The translations under genes and the position numbers were made by a program. A stretch of DNA of 64,000 bases from an uncultured Collinsella sp. (GTDB lineage Bacteria > Actinomycetota > Coriobacteriia > Coriobacteriales > Coriobacteriaceae), in the NCBI GenBank assembly GCA_959019945.1, contig CAUEQD010000009.1, positions 32,035-96,034 of the forward strand. Reading direction: 5' to 3'. Positions 17,301 through 26,707 of this stretch are shown in pieces. The notes below the pieces were generated by a model, which worked only from the letters and a program-made list of their open reading frames with translations, ran no database searches and was not told the DNA's origin. Each line of letters opens with the position of its first letter. Within the stretch, counting starts at the first letter, position 1.

Positions 17301-18488
17301 TTGACTATTACATGTTCTAAGCGAGTCGCAGTCGCGTCGTGTCATGACAAAATCAACTTTGGCAGCGTTCTTCAGGCGTACGCGACCCAGCGTGCCCTTG
17401 AGGAGCTGGGAGTTGAAGTCAATACTATTGATAAACGTGGCCTGGGTCATGCTATTTCTGAAGGACGCAATGATTACTATCTTGAGCATCTATTTGATGT
17501 AGATCTTTATCGTGCAAAGCTGGGTTTTGTAAAGCATCGCATCAAGCAGAAGCTTGATGCTGACTTTGGAAAGAAAATGGCAAAGAGGAAAAGTGCATTT
17601 TCATCTTTCGAGTCAACACATTTTAGTTTTACTCCTCAAGCCGCTTCGTTTGAAGAACTTGGGGCGCTTGTGGCTGATTATGACAGCGTTGTTGTTGGCA
17701 GCGATCAGCTTTGGCTGCCTGTTAACATTGCTGGTAGGTACTTTACACTATCTTTCGTGCAGCCTCCTGTCCGCAAGGTGTCTTATTCCACTAGTTTTGG
17801 AGTATCTTCCCTTTCTGAAAAATATCTTCGTAAAACAAAAGATTTTCTTTCCGATTTTTCGGCCATTTCTGTTCGCGAGGATACGGGAGCGGATTTGGTA
17901 GAGAAAGCTACGGGCGTCCGATGCTCTGTTGTATGCGACCCTACGATGCTGCTGGCTAGAGATCAGTGGGCAAGCCTTGCTTGTTCCTCTTCGATTGACG
18001 TTCCTGACGAGCCCTATGTTTTCTGCTATTTCATGGGTAAGAATGCATGGAATCGTGAATGTGCCCAAGAGCTTGCCAAGCAGCATAATTTGAAGATCGT
18101 CGCCATTGCTCATCCCGATGAGTATGTTAAGGCTGATGACGATTACGCGGATTATTATCCTTGGGAAGCCGGTCCGGCTGAGTGGGTCAACTTGATTGCC
18201 CATGCTTCGTATGTCTGTACTGACTCTTTCCACGGAAGCGTTTTCTCAAATATTTTTGAGGTGCCCTTCTTCTCGTTCCGTCGCCACGAGAATATGGGTG
18301 CTCAGTCTACGAACTCACGTATTGATACATTGTTGCGTGTCCTTGGAAACTCCGATCGTATTTGCGAATCGAAGGATGCTTTCCGTGCCGCAATGGCAAA
18401 TGAAATCGACTTTGTGTCAGTACGTCAACGACTTAATGTGTATAGGAATGAATCGGCCAATTGGCTTAAATCAGCTCTTGAGTTGTAG
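17301..18488 (+). CDS. Polysaccharide pyruvyl transferase family protein
   Basis: Transfers pyruvate from phosphoenolpyruvate to a sugar as a ketal, an acidic decoration of surface polysaccharides. Family features include an N-terminal DKINFGSVLQAYATQ, the SDYDSVVVGSDQLW-like segment (here YDSVVVGSDQLW) and the C-terminal TDSFHGSVFSNIF. The start is TTG 17301, with AAGGGG six bases upstream. The next gene, an Fe-S F420-hydrogenase-beta-type protein, is a frequent neighbour of this family in polysaccharide loci. Confidence 0.88.
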   Translation: MTITCSKRVAVASCHDKINFGSVLQAYATQRALEELGVEVNTIDKRGLGHAISEGRNDYYLEHLFDVDLYRAKLGFVKHRIKQKLDADFGKKMAKRKSAFSSFESTHFSFTPQAASFEELGALVADYDSVVVGSDQLWLPVNIAGRYFTLSFVQPPVRKVSYSTSFGVSSLSEKYLRKTKDFLSDFSAISVREDTGADLVEKATGVRCSVVCDPTMLLARDQWASLACSSSIDVPDEPYVFCYFMGKNAWNRECAQELAKQHNLKIVAIAHPDEYVKADDDYADYYPWEAGPAEWVNLIAHASYVCTDSFHGSVFSNIFEVPFFSFRRHENMGAQSTNSRIDTLLRVLGNSDRICESKDAFRAAMANEIDFVSVRQRLNVYRNESANWLKSALEL

Positions 18489-18496
18489 GGAACAGT

Positions 18497-19741
18497 ATGA
18501 TCTCCATCACGGACAAAAGTAAATGCTGCGGTTGCGCTGCCTGTGCTCAAAAATGTCCCAAGCAGTGCATATCAATGGAATATGACGCCGAGGGCTGCGA
18601 GTACCCCGTAGTCAATGCTGACCAGTGTATTGATTGCGGATTATGCGAAAAGGCTTGCCCAGTGCTTAATGTTGATAAGGACGAGCCTAAGTCCCAACGA
18701 GCCTTTCTAGTCCAGCATAATGATCAAAAGGTGCTTGCTGAAAGCACTTCTGGTGGAGCCTTCACTGCCCTTGCTCAGGCCGTGATTGCCAACGGCGGTA
18801 TTGTGTTTGGTGCAGGTTATTTGCGCGGTGAACAGCTTGTGCGAGCCGAAGGAGCCCCTGGGCGACTTAAGGTCGGACATTTTTCTGTGGAAAGCGTTGA
18901 TGAACTTTGGCGCTTCCGCAACAGTAAATATGTTCAGAGCGTTGTTGGCCCTGCGTATCCCGAGGTCAAACAACAACTAAAAACTGGACGTGAAGTTCTC
19001 TTTATTGGTACCCCTTGTCAATGCGAAGGTCTGCTTCGATTTTTGGGCGGCAAGCCGGCAAATTTACGCGTGGCAGACTTCGTCTGCCGCGCGAACCCCG
19101 CTCGCGCTGTGTTCGCGCGGCAGGTCGAATGGCTTGACGCAAAGGTTGGCGTAAAAGGTGAGACCGTTCTTTTTAGAGATAAATCACGGTTTGGCTATCG
19201 CTATTCAAATATGTGCGAGCTCGAAGGCGAGACTCTGTATGGTGAACGGCTGTACAGTGAAGGTGTCGAAACAGATCCTTACCTAAGGGCCTTTTTTGCT
19301 GATCTTTCAGATCGACCCATTTGTTACGAATGCCCGTTTAAAAAGCGTTATCGCGTTACTGATTTGACTTGCTGGGATTTCTTCGATGTTTATCGACTCT
19401 CGAAAGAGTTCGACGACAATCGAGGCGTCACTCGAGTTCTCATCCAAAGCGATGAGGGACAAGAATTGCTTGATCGAGCCTCAAGCTATGCCCGTATGAA
19501 GGAGATTGATGTTGAGGCTGCAGTAGAAGGTGTTCGTGAACTTACTAAGTCCGTGAAGCCGAATCCGCGTCGCGATGAATTCATGGCTGATGTGGCGAAT
19601 CTGGATGGTGAGGAGCTTATGAATAAGTGGTTCCCCGATTCCGGAAAAGTAAAAGCCGAGCGCTTTGCTAGGCATACATGCGAAAAGCTTGGAATTTATG
19701 ACCCGATGAAGCGTCTGGTTAAAAAAATCATAAAGAAGTAG
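18497..19741 (+). CDS. Coenzyme F420 hydrogenase/dehydrogenase beta-subunit family protein with 4Fe-4S ferredoxin domain
   Basis: The N-terminal 55 residues hold two 4Fe-4S motifs, CCGCAACAQKCP and CIDCGLCEKACP. An FrhB N-terminal domain follows (FLVQHNDQKVLAESTSGGAFTAL) and then an FrhB C-terminal domain (FIGTPCQCEGLLRFL, FVCRANPARAVF and YECPFKKRYRVTDLTCWDF). Proteins of this type in polysaccharide operons are usually paired with pyruvyl transferases; a redox modification of a sugar or of the pyruvyl group is possible but not established. True F420 dependence is not implied. Confidence 0.87.
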   Translation: MISITDKSKCCGCAACAQKCPKQCISMEYDAEGCEYPVVNADQCIDCGLCEKACPVLNVDKDEPKSQRAFLVQHNDQKVLAESTSGGAFTALAQAVIANGGIVFGAGYLRGEQLVRAEGAPGRLKVGHFSVESVDELWRFRNSKYVQSVVGPAYPEVKQQLKTGREVLFIGTPCQCEGLLRFLGGKPANLRVADFVCRANPARAVFARQVEWLDAKVGVKGETVLFRDKSRFGYRYSNMCELEGETLYGERLYSEGVETDPYLRAFFADLSDRPICYECPFKKRYRVTDLTCWDFFDVYRLSKEFDDNRGVTRVLIQSDEGQELLDRASSYARMKEIDVEAAVEGVRELTKSVKPNPRRDEFMADVANLDGEELMNKWFPDSGKVKAERFARHTCEKLGIYDPMKRLVKKIIKK

Positions 19742-19763
19742 CCTATTGTTCGAAAGGGAATTG

Positions 19764-20516
19764 ATGATTCCTAAAGTTCTGCACTACATCTGGTTCGGTG
19801 GAAGTGAGCTTCCTGAACTTGAAAGAAAATGCATTGAGTCTTGGTCGAAGATCATGCCTGATTGGGAAATTCGTAGATGGGACGAAAGCAATTTCGATAT
19901 AAATCAATGTGAATTTTGTCGTGAGGCATATGCCTCAAAAAAATGGGCGTTTGTCAGCGATTATGCGCGCTACAGAATACTGTATTCAGAGGGTGGAATC
20001 CTTCTCGATACAGATGTCGAAGTCCTGAAGCCTCTGGACGAGCTTTTAGATAATGAGGCTTTTGCGGGATTCATGAAGAATAATTTCTTCTTGAATCCCG
20101 GCCTCATCATGGGTTCTGAGGCCGGAAGCCATGTCATGAGCGATGTCGCAAAATTATATGAATCTATGAGATTTGAGATGCGAAAAGGCCGCAACTCTAT
20201 GGATACCTCTCCGAGGGTACTAACTGATTACCTGGAAGTGAGTTGTGCTCTTAAGAGAGATGGTTCATTTCAGCAGTTAAATGGTTTCACTGCATACCCT
20301 GCTACTTATTTTGATCCCCTAGACAGTCATAGTGGCAAGTTTGAAATTACTGATGATACATATTCTATTCACCATTATTCAGGCACCTGGTTGTCACCCG
20401 CTAAGAAGTTCCGTGTTGAAATGCGGAAAAAGCTTGCGCCAGTAATTGGACCCAAGCTGTCTTGGTTCATCTCCTCTGTTCTATCGGTACTTAGATTTGG
20501 AAGGAAGGCTTTTTAA
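19764..20516 (+). CDS. Glycosyltransferase with DXD motif (GT32 / Gly_transf_sug type)
   Basis: A GT-A transferase starting IPKVLHYIWFGGSELP, with the conserved ASKKWAFVSDYARYRILYSE and the metal-binding DXD in GGILLDTDVEVL (near residue 81). The C-terminal YSIHHYSGTWL is also typical. ATG 19764 follows AAAGGGA at six bases; the upstream TTG 19746 is unlikely. It overlaps the next gene by one base, so translation is coupled. The sugar is unknown. Confidence 0.87.
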   Translation: MIPKVLHYIWFGGSELPELERKCIESWSKIMPDWEIRRWDESNFDINQCEFCREAYASKKWAFVSDYARYRILYSEGGILLDTDVEVLKPLDELLDNEAFAGFMKNNFFLNPGLIMGSEAGSHVMSDVAKLYESMRFEMRKGRNSMDTSPRVLTDYLEVSCALKRDGSFQQLNGFTAYPATYFDPLDSHSGKFEITDDTYSIHHYSGTWLSPAKKFRVEMRKKLAPVIGPKLSWFISSVLSVLRFGRKAF

Positions 20517-21553
20517 TGGTTTCGTCTGCCTTAGACCACAATAAGCCTAGGGTTTTAGTATCTGGCCTTTCAAATGGGCTGGGTGGAACCGAAATCGTTG
20601 TTGGTAGGTATATAAAGGCCCTTAGCTCATATGCTACGTTTGAATTTCTTGCAACGTCTGATTTATCAGATGTTGCATTCGTTCATGAGATGAACTCCGA
20701 AATCCACATTTGCCCGGATATTGATAGGCCTATTAAGCGCTTTGAGTATCTAGACCATCTATTTCAAGATGAACCAAATCGTTACCAGGCGGTTTGGTGT
20801 AACTTTAATCATCTTTTATATGCGGATGTCTTGCGAGCAGCTCAACGGGCGAATGTCTCTGTCCGCATTGCTCATTCTCACAATTCTCGTTTTTTGGGCG
20901 GTTTGCCGACTCAAGTTATAAGCCGTTTTAATCGCCGTGCGGCGTTACGTAATTCTAATGTTAGGCTTGCGTGTTCAAAAGAAGCGGGTTCATTCTTCTG
21001 GGGCGATAATTTTCAGGTGCTTCCAAATGCCTTAAATTTTAATGACATGGAGTACGATCCTGTCAGCAGGGTAGTAATTAGGGAAGAGTTCGGCCTTTCG
21101 TCAAAAGATTTTCTTATTGGTACTGTTGGACGTTTGACTAGTCAAAAGAATCATATTTTTCTTTTAAAGATAATGAAGGAACTGCTAACAGTTAAATCCA
21201 ACTGTAAATTAATGATTGTTGGCGATGGCCCCCTACACAAGAGTCTTCAGGAATCTGCGGCTAAGCTGGGTATCTCATCTAGTGTCTTGTTTGCAGGCGA
21301 AAGAAAAGATATTAAAGACATTCTGTCTTCATTTGACTGTTTTGTATTTCCATCTACGTTTGAGGGACTTGGTGTTGCCGCAATTGAAGCCCAGCTTAAC
21401 GGATTACCTTGTGTCTGTTCATTTGGCGTTCCAGATGCGGCTGATATTTCTGATAAATTTTTAAAGTGCTCCTTTAATGTTGCCGAATGGATTGACGCAA
21501 TTATTTCTATGGGTCGTCCAAATAAGCTTGCGGGGGGGGGCGTCTGTTTATGA
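20516..21553 (+). CDS. Glycosyltransferase family 4 with frame-sensitive C-terminus
   Basis: A GT4 glycosyltransferase: LSNGLGGTEIVVGRYIKAL at the N-terminus, then IGTVGRLTSQKNHIFLLK and FPSTFEGLGVAAIEAQLNG. The coding frame runs into nine G (21532-21540) and stops three codons later with GGGVCL. With eight G the frame would continue for about 34 more residues (ASVYDVNKQASKLLSIFLGR and beyond), which looks like a normal GT4 C-terminal helix. The current sequence is therefore probably a slightly truncated phase variant. The stop overlaps the next start (ATGA). Confidence 0.87.
   Translation: MVSSALDHNKPRVLVSGLSNGLGGTEIVVGRYIKALSSYATFEFLATSDLSDVAFVHEMNSEIHICPDIDRPIKRFEYLDHLFQDEPNRYQAVWCNFNHLLYADVLRAAQRANVSVRIAHSHNSRFLGGLPTQVISRFNRRAALRNSNVRLACSKEAGSFFWGDNFQVLPNALNFNDMEYDPVSRVVIREEFGLSSKDFLIGTVGRLTSQKNHIFLLKIMKELLTVKSNCKLMIVGDGPLHKSLQESAAKLGISSSVLFAGERKDIKDILSSFDCFVFPSTFEGLGVAAIEAQLNGLPCVCSFGVPDAADISDKFLKCSFNVAEWIDAIISMGRPNKLAGGGVCL
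21532..21540 (+). repeat. Poly-G tract (G9), candidate phase-variation switch
   Basis: Nine consecutive G near the 3' end of the GT4 gene in an otherwise AT-rich region. Loss of one G restores a longer, plausible C-terminus; the present length gives an early TGA that overlaps the ATG of the downstream GT2 gene. Confidence 0.7.
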
Positions 21554-22614
21554 CGTCAACAAGCAAGCAAGTAAATTGCTGTCAATCTTCCTTGGTCGAC
21601 AATCCTCTCGTGAGCGTGATTGTGCCGATGTATAACGCTGAAAAAACGATTCAAAAGACATTAAATAGTCTTCAGCGTCAGAGTGTGAGCAACATTGAAA
21701 TAATTATTGTTGATGATGGGTCGACAGATCGTGGCGCTGAGCTAGTTATGGCTATTGCAGAGGGCGACAACCGGATTAAGCTGATTAGTCAAAACAATAG
21801 TGGTGTATGCGTGGCGCGTAATAGGGGTATCGATGAGGCCTCCGGTGATTGGGTGGCATTTGTTGATGCTGACGATATGCTGCCTATAAATGCAGTTAGG
21901 CTGTTGCTTGAATCCTCAGATGGCTGTAGCTTGGTTATCGGGGCTCTACTGAATGAGCATGGCGATTATTCGGGCAAGGCTATAAGCATCGACTGGAAAA
22001 CAGCATGCTCTCTTAGCCTTGCATTTTGGGATAATGTTAATAAAGTTCCGTTTTCGAGCTTTACTAAAGGTGTTGTATTCCGAAGCGTTTGCGGAAAGAT
22101 ATTTAAGAAATCATTATTCCGGAATGGTTTTCTTAAATTTGAAGATGGCATTCGTTTCGGTGAAGACGCGTTGTTTATGGTAGATGCTTATCGTCTGGCT
22201 GAAAGTGTAAAAGTAGTGGACTCGGCGGTCTATTGCTATGTCAACAATAGTGATTCAGTAACGAGAAATACTGATATCTCGGCTATCGAGAGTGTTAATA
22301 ATTTACTGGTAAAACTATATGAGCTATGTCACGTGAATCCGGATTTAAGCGAACTATATAAGCAATCTGCAGTCAGGGAAGTCTTATCTTTGATTCGTAA
22401 TTGTGCACGTTTGGAATCGAATCAGCTTTTTAAGCCTGTCTCTAATATGGTCTGCCAGTCGTATTTCAGCTATTTAATGGAAGGCTTTGCTTCTCACCGC
22501 TATTCACGTCGATTTATCTCTGAAGTGAAAAATCGCATTACGATCCGTCTTCTTCTTGCGAGGCGTGTTATGGCTGCAATTGGCTTTACTAAGTTTGTTT
22601 ATGGGGTACGTTAA
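21550..22614 (+). CDS. Glycosyltransferase family 2
   Basis: An inverting GT-A glycosyltransferase: VSVIVPMYNAEKTIQKTLNS, IIIVDDGSTDRG (nucleotide binding) and WVAFVDADD (DXD) in the first 120 residues, followed by a helical C-terminal region. It overlaps the preceding GT4 stop by ATGA, so its translation may depend on where the upstream gene ends, which in turn depends on the G9 tract. Predicted to add a sugar to the capsule repeat unit. Confidence 0.9.
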   Translation: MTSTSKQVNCCQSSLVDNPLVSVIVPMYNAEKTIQKTLNSLQRQSVSNIEIIIVDDGSTDRGAELVMAIAEGDNRIKLISQNNSGVCVARNRGIDEASGDWVAFVDADDMLPINAVRLLLESSDGCSLVIGALLNEHGDYSGKAISIDWKTACSLSLAFWDNVNKVPFSSFTKGVVFRSVCGKIFKKSLFRNGFLKFEDGIRFGEDALFMVDAYRLAESVKVVDSAVYCYVNNSDSVTRNTDISAIESVNNLLVKLYELCHVNPDLSELYKQSAVREVLSLIRNCARLESNQLFKPVSNMVCQSYFSYLMEGFASHRYSRRFISEVKNRITIRLLLARRVMAAIGFTKFVYGVR

Positions 22615-23814
22615 TTGAATTTGACTAATGTGGAAAGATCATGGACTGAGATTATACGAGCAAATGCCGGGGCTGTACTGTTCAGCTTTGCTTTGGCTTT
22701 ATTTTCAGTTTCCTATTATATTGGATCAGTAAATGCTACCAATGTGTTTGGGATTTCTCTTGCGGTGCTTTCGCTGGTCCTTGAGTTGTTTGCCTTAGCG
22801 TTTCTACTGCTGAAGCTTTTACTACAAAAGACTTCTCATGTGAAAGTGCTAGTTGGCTTGCTGCTGATTTTAATTTGCGTCGGGTCGCTGAAATCAAATA
22901 AAGCCCCTCAGATTATTTGGTTGGCGCTGTTTTGCCTTTGCGCTGAAGACGTCCCTGAATACTACATCTCAAGGTCTATTCTTGTATCGTCCGTCTTTAT
23001 GCTATTGATGGTTGTTGGTCTCAATAGTGTCGGTGCCATTCCTTCTGTATTAATGTCGCGCGGTAGCAATTTTGTACGAAATTCGATGGGTTTTGCCCAT
23101 CCTAATAATTTTGGACAGCTTTTGTTTATTGCTTATTCTGCTTCTATTTTTGAGCTGAAAGGCAGAAGCGGTCTTGCGGGCATCTTCTGTTTCGCAATTG
23201 CTTTTTTCGTAGCTGATTCAAAAACTTCTGCAGCAGGCATTTTCGTAATGGCCTTGTATTCGGTTATTTCATTCAGAAGCCCCCGTTCAAAACCATATGG
23301 GTCCCTATTTACTTTTTTACCGCTTTTTCTGGCGATTGTTAGTATAGCCCTGCCCTTTATGTGGTCCCATGGTGCCAATAAATGTCTTGTTCAGCTTGAT
23401 AATTTAATGACCAACCGGATTTTTTATTCCGCCTATTATTTTGAAAACTACCCTCTGACTGTTTTTGGTAATGACTTAACGGCCATAGTTTCGCTGCCGT
23501 CTGCAACGGGTGGTTATTTAATACAAACAAGAGTCATGCTTGACAATGCATATTGTCGACTACTTATTCAATACGGTTTGATCCCATTTACCGCGTTTGT
23601 TGCTTTCTATTGCGTAGCGATAAATAAAGCGCGTATTTCGGCCCACGTGACATTCATGGGCTTGGTCTTGTATTCCCTAATGGGGTTTGTTGAATGCGGA
23701 ATGTTATATCCAGCATGTAATTTCTTTATGCTTATGGCGCTGCCCGCCTTTTCAGATAAGGGGCCCTGTCAATCCAGGGTGCCATCAAAGGATGTTGTGG
23801 AGATGGCTAAATAA
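22615..23814 (+). CDS. Wzy-like O-antigen/capsule polymerase (membrane protein)
   Basis: About 399 residues that are almost entirely hydrophobic, with roughly ten membrane segments and a larger loop near residues 255-300 (ANKCLVQLDNLMTNRIFYSAYYFENYP). The internal segment NSMGFAHPNNFGQLLF is typical of O-antigen ligase/polymerase-like proteins. It would polymerise repeat units on the outer face of the membrane. The start is a TTG directly after the GT2 stop. Primary sequence is poorly conserved in this class, so the call leans on topology and position between glycosyltransferases and the flippase. Confidence 0.75.
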   Translation: MNLTNVERSWTEIIRANAGAVLFSFALALFSVSYYIGSVNATNVFGISLAVLSLVLELFALAFLLLKLLLQKTSHVKVLVGLLLILICVGSLKSNKAPQIIWLALFCLCAEDVPEYYISRSILVSSVFMLLMVVGLNSVGAIPSVLMSRGSNFVRNSMGFAHPNNFGQLLFIAYSASIFELKGRSGLAGIFCFAIAFFVADSKTSAAGIFVMALYSVISFRSPRSKPYGSLFTFLPLFLAIVSIALPFMWSHGANKCLVQLDNLMTNRIFYSAYYFENYPLTVFGNDLTAIVSLPSATGGYLIQTRVMLDNAYCRLLIQYGLIPFTAFVAFYCVAINKARISAHVTFMGLVLYSLMGFVECGMLYPACNFFMLMALPAFSDKGPCQSRVPSKDVVEMAK

Positions 23815-25223
23815 TGGCAAAAATTAATACTACCAAGTCAGACATTATATGGAACTATGTAAGCACTGTTCTTTCAATGGGGAGCAGCTTCCTTCTTCTT
23901 CCGTTTCTGCTTGCTTACTTATCTAACGCCGAACTTGGTCTCTGGTACACTTTTGTTGCCATTGGGAATTTAACGCTGTTATTTGAATTTGGCTTTACAC
24001 CAACTTTTGCGAGAAATATTGTCTATTGTCTTAGCGGTGCGCGTAGCATTAGCAAGAGCGGCTACGATTCATCTCAAGTTGGTGATTCTGTAGACTATGA
24101 GCTGCTTGGCAAATTGATTAAAACATCCCGGATTGTTTACGCGTTAATTTCTTGCGTTGTCCTGATGCTTACCGCTACAGTTGGAACTGCCTACATTTCT
24201 TCAATTTCAAGTGCTATTGATCCCTTTTCTTGTTGGACCGCATGGTTAATTTTTTGTTTTGATGTGTTTTTTAATCTATTCTTTTTTCATTATACGACCT
24301 GCCTGAGAGGGTTCGGGGATATTTCCGCTGAAAGCAGGGCAAAGTCTTATGGTCGCATTGGGCAGCTTGTGGTTTCTGCGTTTTTGCTGTTTATGGGTTT
24401 TGGCATCATTGGCGCTGCCATCGGTTATCTGTTTAATGACATTGTGCTGAGATTTTTTTGCGGTCGCTTTCTGGAGGTTCACTCAGAGGCGATAAAAAAA
24501 GCAAACGATGCTTGTACGGGTGTTTCTATTTCTGAAATAAAAGAAACGTTTATTTCAGTGGCTTATTTGGCGTGGAGGGACGGCGTTGTTCAACTTTGCT
24601 GCTATGCTTCCACTCAGTTGAGTTCGCTGCTCTGCTCCTATTTTCTTGGTGTGGAGGTTAACTCTCAGTATTCATTAATTATTCAAGTTGGCGGTGCAAT
24701 TTACGGGTTTGCCAGCGCCTACGTTCGATCTTTTATTCCAATGTTTCAATCTGCTTATGCTGGTGGCGAAGTTCAGACTGCACGAAAAATTATTGAAAAA
24801 AGTCTGTCTCTATATTGGATTTTAATTGTTGTATGCACGATCGGTGTCTGGTTTGTCGGCTTCCCAGTCTTGTTCCTAGTTAAGAAAGGTTTTTCCCCCG
24901 ACGGGCTTCTTTATTTCGCCTTGGTTGTTTATCTTGCGGTTTGGAACCATCATTCATTGTGTTGTAATTACATTATCAGTACGAATGAAATCCCCTATCT
25001 CCCGGCTTATATAGTTTCGGCTATTGCAGGTTTTGTATTGTCGTATGTCTTAATTTCCTTTACTGGCATGGGCGTCTGGGCGCTTGTGGTTGGTAATGGG
25101 GCCGCTCAGCTTGCATATAATAATTGGAAATGGCCTATATACCTTGCGCGTAAATTCTCTTCCCATTATTTTGCGTTGATTAGAGCTGGTCTCATGCAGT
25201 GGTCCTGCGCATTGAAGAAATAA
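23814..25223 (+). CDS. Polysaccharide flippase (Wzx-like, MATE/MOP superfamily)
   Basis: A 469-residue protein with about 12-14 membrane segments, starting IIWNYVSTVLSMGSSFLLLPFLLAYLS-type sequence as in Wzx flippases. It would move the undecaprenyl-linked repeat unit to the outer leaflet. The ATG overlaps the stop of the polymerase gene by one base. It is the last gene of the capsule operon before the decayed insertion sequence. Confidence 0.85.
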   Translation: MAKINTTKSDIIWNYVSTVLSMGSSFLLLPFLLAYLSNAELGLWYTFVAIGNLTLLFEFGFTPTFARNIVYCLSGARSISKSGYDSSQVGDSVDYELLGKLIKTSRIVYALISCVVLMLTATVGTAYISSISSAIDPFSCWTAWLIFCFDVFFNLFFFHYTTCLRGFGDISAESRAKSYGRIGQLVVSAFLLFMGFGIIGAAIGYLFNDIVLRFFCGRFLEVHSEAIKKANDACTGVSISEIKETFISVAYLAWRDGVVQLCCYASTQLSSLLCSYFLGVEVNSQYSLIIQVGGAIYGFASAYVRSFIPMFQSAYAGGEVQTARKIIEKSLSLYWILIVVCTIGVWFVGFPVLFLVKKGFSPDGLLYFALVVYLAVWNHHSLCCNYIISTNEIPYLPAYIVSAIAGFVLSYVLISFTGMGVWALVVGNGAAQLAYNNWKWPIYLARKFSSHYFALIRAGLMQWSCALKK

Positions 25224-25290
25224 GTGTTAATCACTGCTTTAATGTGACTTATGATTTCGATCGCACCGGATATGTTGATGTAAATCCGCC

Positions 25291-25330
25291 GACGGCCTGC
25301 CGTCGAAAAGGGGAAAACTGCCCCTTTTCT
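25291..25330 (+). terminator. Hairpins at the end of the capsule operon
   Basis: GACGGCCTGCCGTC (25291-25304) is a small hairpin. It is followed by AAAAGGGG (25306-25313) pairing with CCCCTTTT (25321-25328), a terminator-like stem with a T-rich tail. The stretch may also belong to the left end of the decayed IS256-type element. Confidence 0.5.
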
Positions 25331-26682
25331 TGAATCCGGAATACCATAATACGGATTCTGGGAAAGAGCGGTGACCGCTATGGTGATGCTGTCAGACGCG
25401 ATGCCGCGTCCGTTGCGATGCTGAAGTTGGCGGACGGGGTGGTGGACATCCAATCTCTGTTCATGCCGCTTGCCGTGCAGGTGGTTACCGCCATCATGGA
25501 CGCCGAGGTTGACCAGCTCTGCGGCGATGGGGCCAACAATAGGAACGGCAACAGAGGCCGCCTCGTGACATGCGTGGGTATGCTCAACCTGGGTGTCCCT
25601 CAACTCTGGACGGGCGGCTTCTTCCCCGAGGACGTCCTCGAGCACCACCGGCGCGTCGACCGCGCGCTCGTCGCGGCGGTGGCCGAGATGTGCGCTACCG
25701 GCACCAGCACTAGGAAGGTGCAGAGGGTAGCCGAGAAGATGGGCATCGGGAGGCTCGGCAGGGGCCGTGTGGGTACAATCGCCGTTAGCCTCGACGCCGA
25801 GATAGCCGACCTGGCGGAGGGACGTTCGAGGTGCGCTCGATACCCTTAATCTGGCTCGACGTGACCTACTTCAAGTGCCGCTGCGGGGGCCGCGCGGCTT
25901 CGACCGCGGCTGTCACGGCGATAGGCTGCGACGAGTCCGGCTGGAGGCAGGTGCTCGGCGTATCGGTGGTGGACACGGAGTCGCATGACTCGTGGCTCGG
26001 CTTCCTGCAGGCGCCGCGCGACCGTGGCACCTCCGGCAACGAGTTCGTCCGTATCCGATGTCCCCGGGGCCTGGTCAGGGCCATAGGCGAGGTCTTCCAG
26101 GGGGGCGGCCTAGCAGCGATGCGCGACTGCATGCGCGAGGCCGGCTCCTGGCAGCTGAGGCGCCGCGTGGGCCAGCATCTTCTCTTCGGTCTTCCGCGCC
26201 AGGTACGCCGCCACCGCCGTGGCCATGTACCACGCGGCGTGCGAGATGCTGGTGGGGTGCTGCCTGGGGGCGGCAAGGGCGCTCGAGGAGGCGGAGCCTG
26301 ACGCGCTAGCGCACCTGGACTTCCCACCGTCGCACTGGAAGCGCCTGCGCACCAACAACTTGCGGGAGCGCGCCAAAAGGGAAACCAAACGCGACTCGCG
26401 CGTGGTGCAGGTTTTCCCGTCGGAGAGTTCGCTGCTCAGGCTCGTGGGAGCCGTCATGTGCGACCAGGCCGAGACATGGGCCGGCTCACGCTACTTTTCG
26501 GAGAGGAAGATGGCCGAGATGCACGACGCGGAGCTCCGGAGGGGCGCCTTGGGCTGTCATGACTGGGCCGAGCTGGGAAAGACCGACAGGAAGATGGTCG
26601 AATCCAGCCTGGAGCTTGCTGACGGCGTGGAGACGGCCTAGGATATCGATAGATTCCGGATCCTGGATGCAGGGGGCAAAGT
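25315..26682 (+). mobile_element. Decayed IS256-family insertion sequence
   Basis: Likely ends are related imperfect inverted sequences: left ACTGCCCC...ATCCGGAAT (about 25317-25342) and right ATTCCGGAT...GGGGGCAAAGT (about 26653-26682). The transposase gene between them is broken into at least three frames. GC content is higher than in the capsule genes on its left, so it entered separately. Exact ends and any target duplication are not certain. Confidence 0.6.
25382..26641 (+). pseudogene. IS256-family (Mutator-type) transposase, multiply frameshifted
   Basis: Fragment 1 (to 25849) reads FMPLAVQVVTAIMDAEVDQL and GTSTRKVQRVAEKMG, typical of IS256 transposase N-termini. Fragment 2 (25831-26301) holds IWLDVTYFKC with the first catalytic Asp, then VLGVSVVDTESHDSWLGFL. 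Fragment 3 (26219-26641) holds HWKRLRTNNLRERAKRETKRDSRVVQVFPSESSLLRLVGA with the C-terminal region. The second catalytic Asp motif (normally SDAH) is mutated to RCPRG. The gene cannot make an active transposase. Confidence 0.85.
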
Positions 26683-26707
26683 GTCCATTACACCAACTAT
26701 CGCGACA

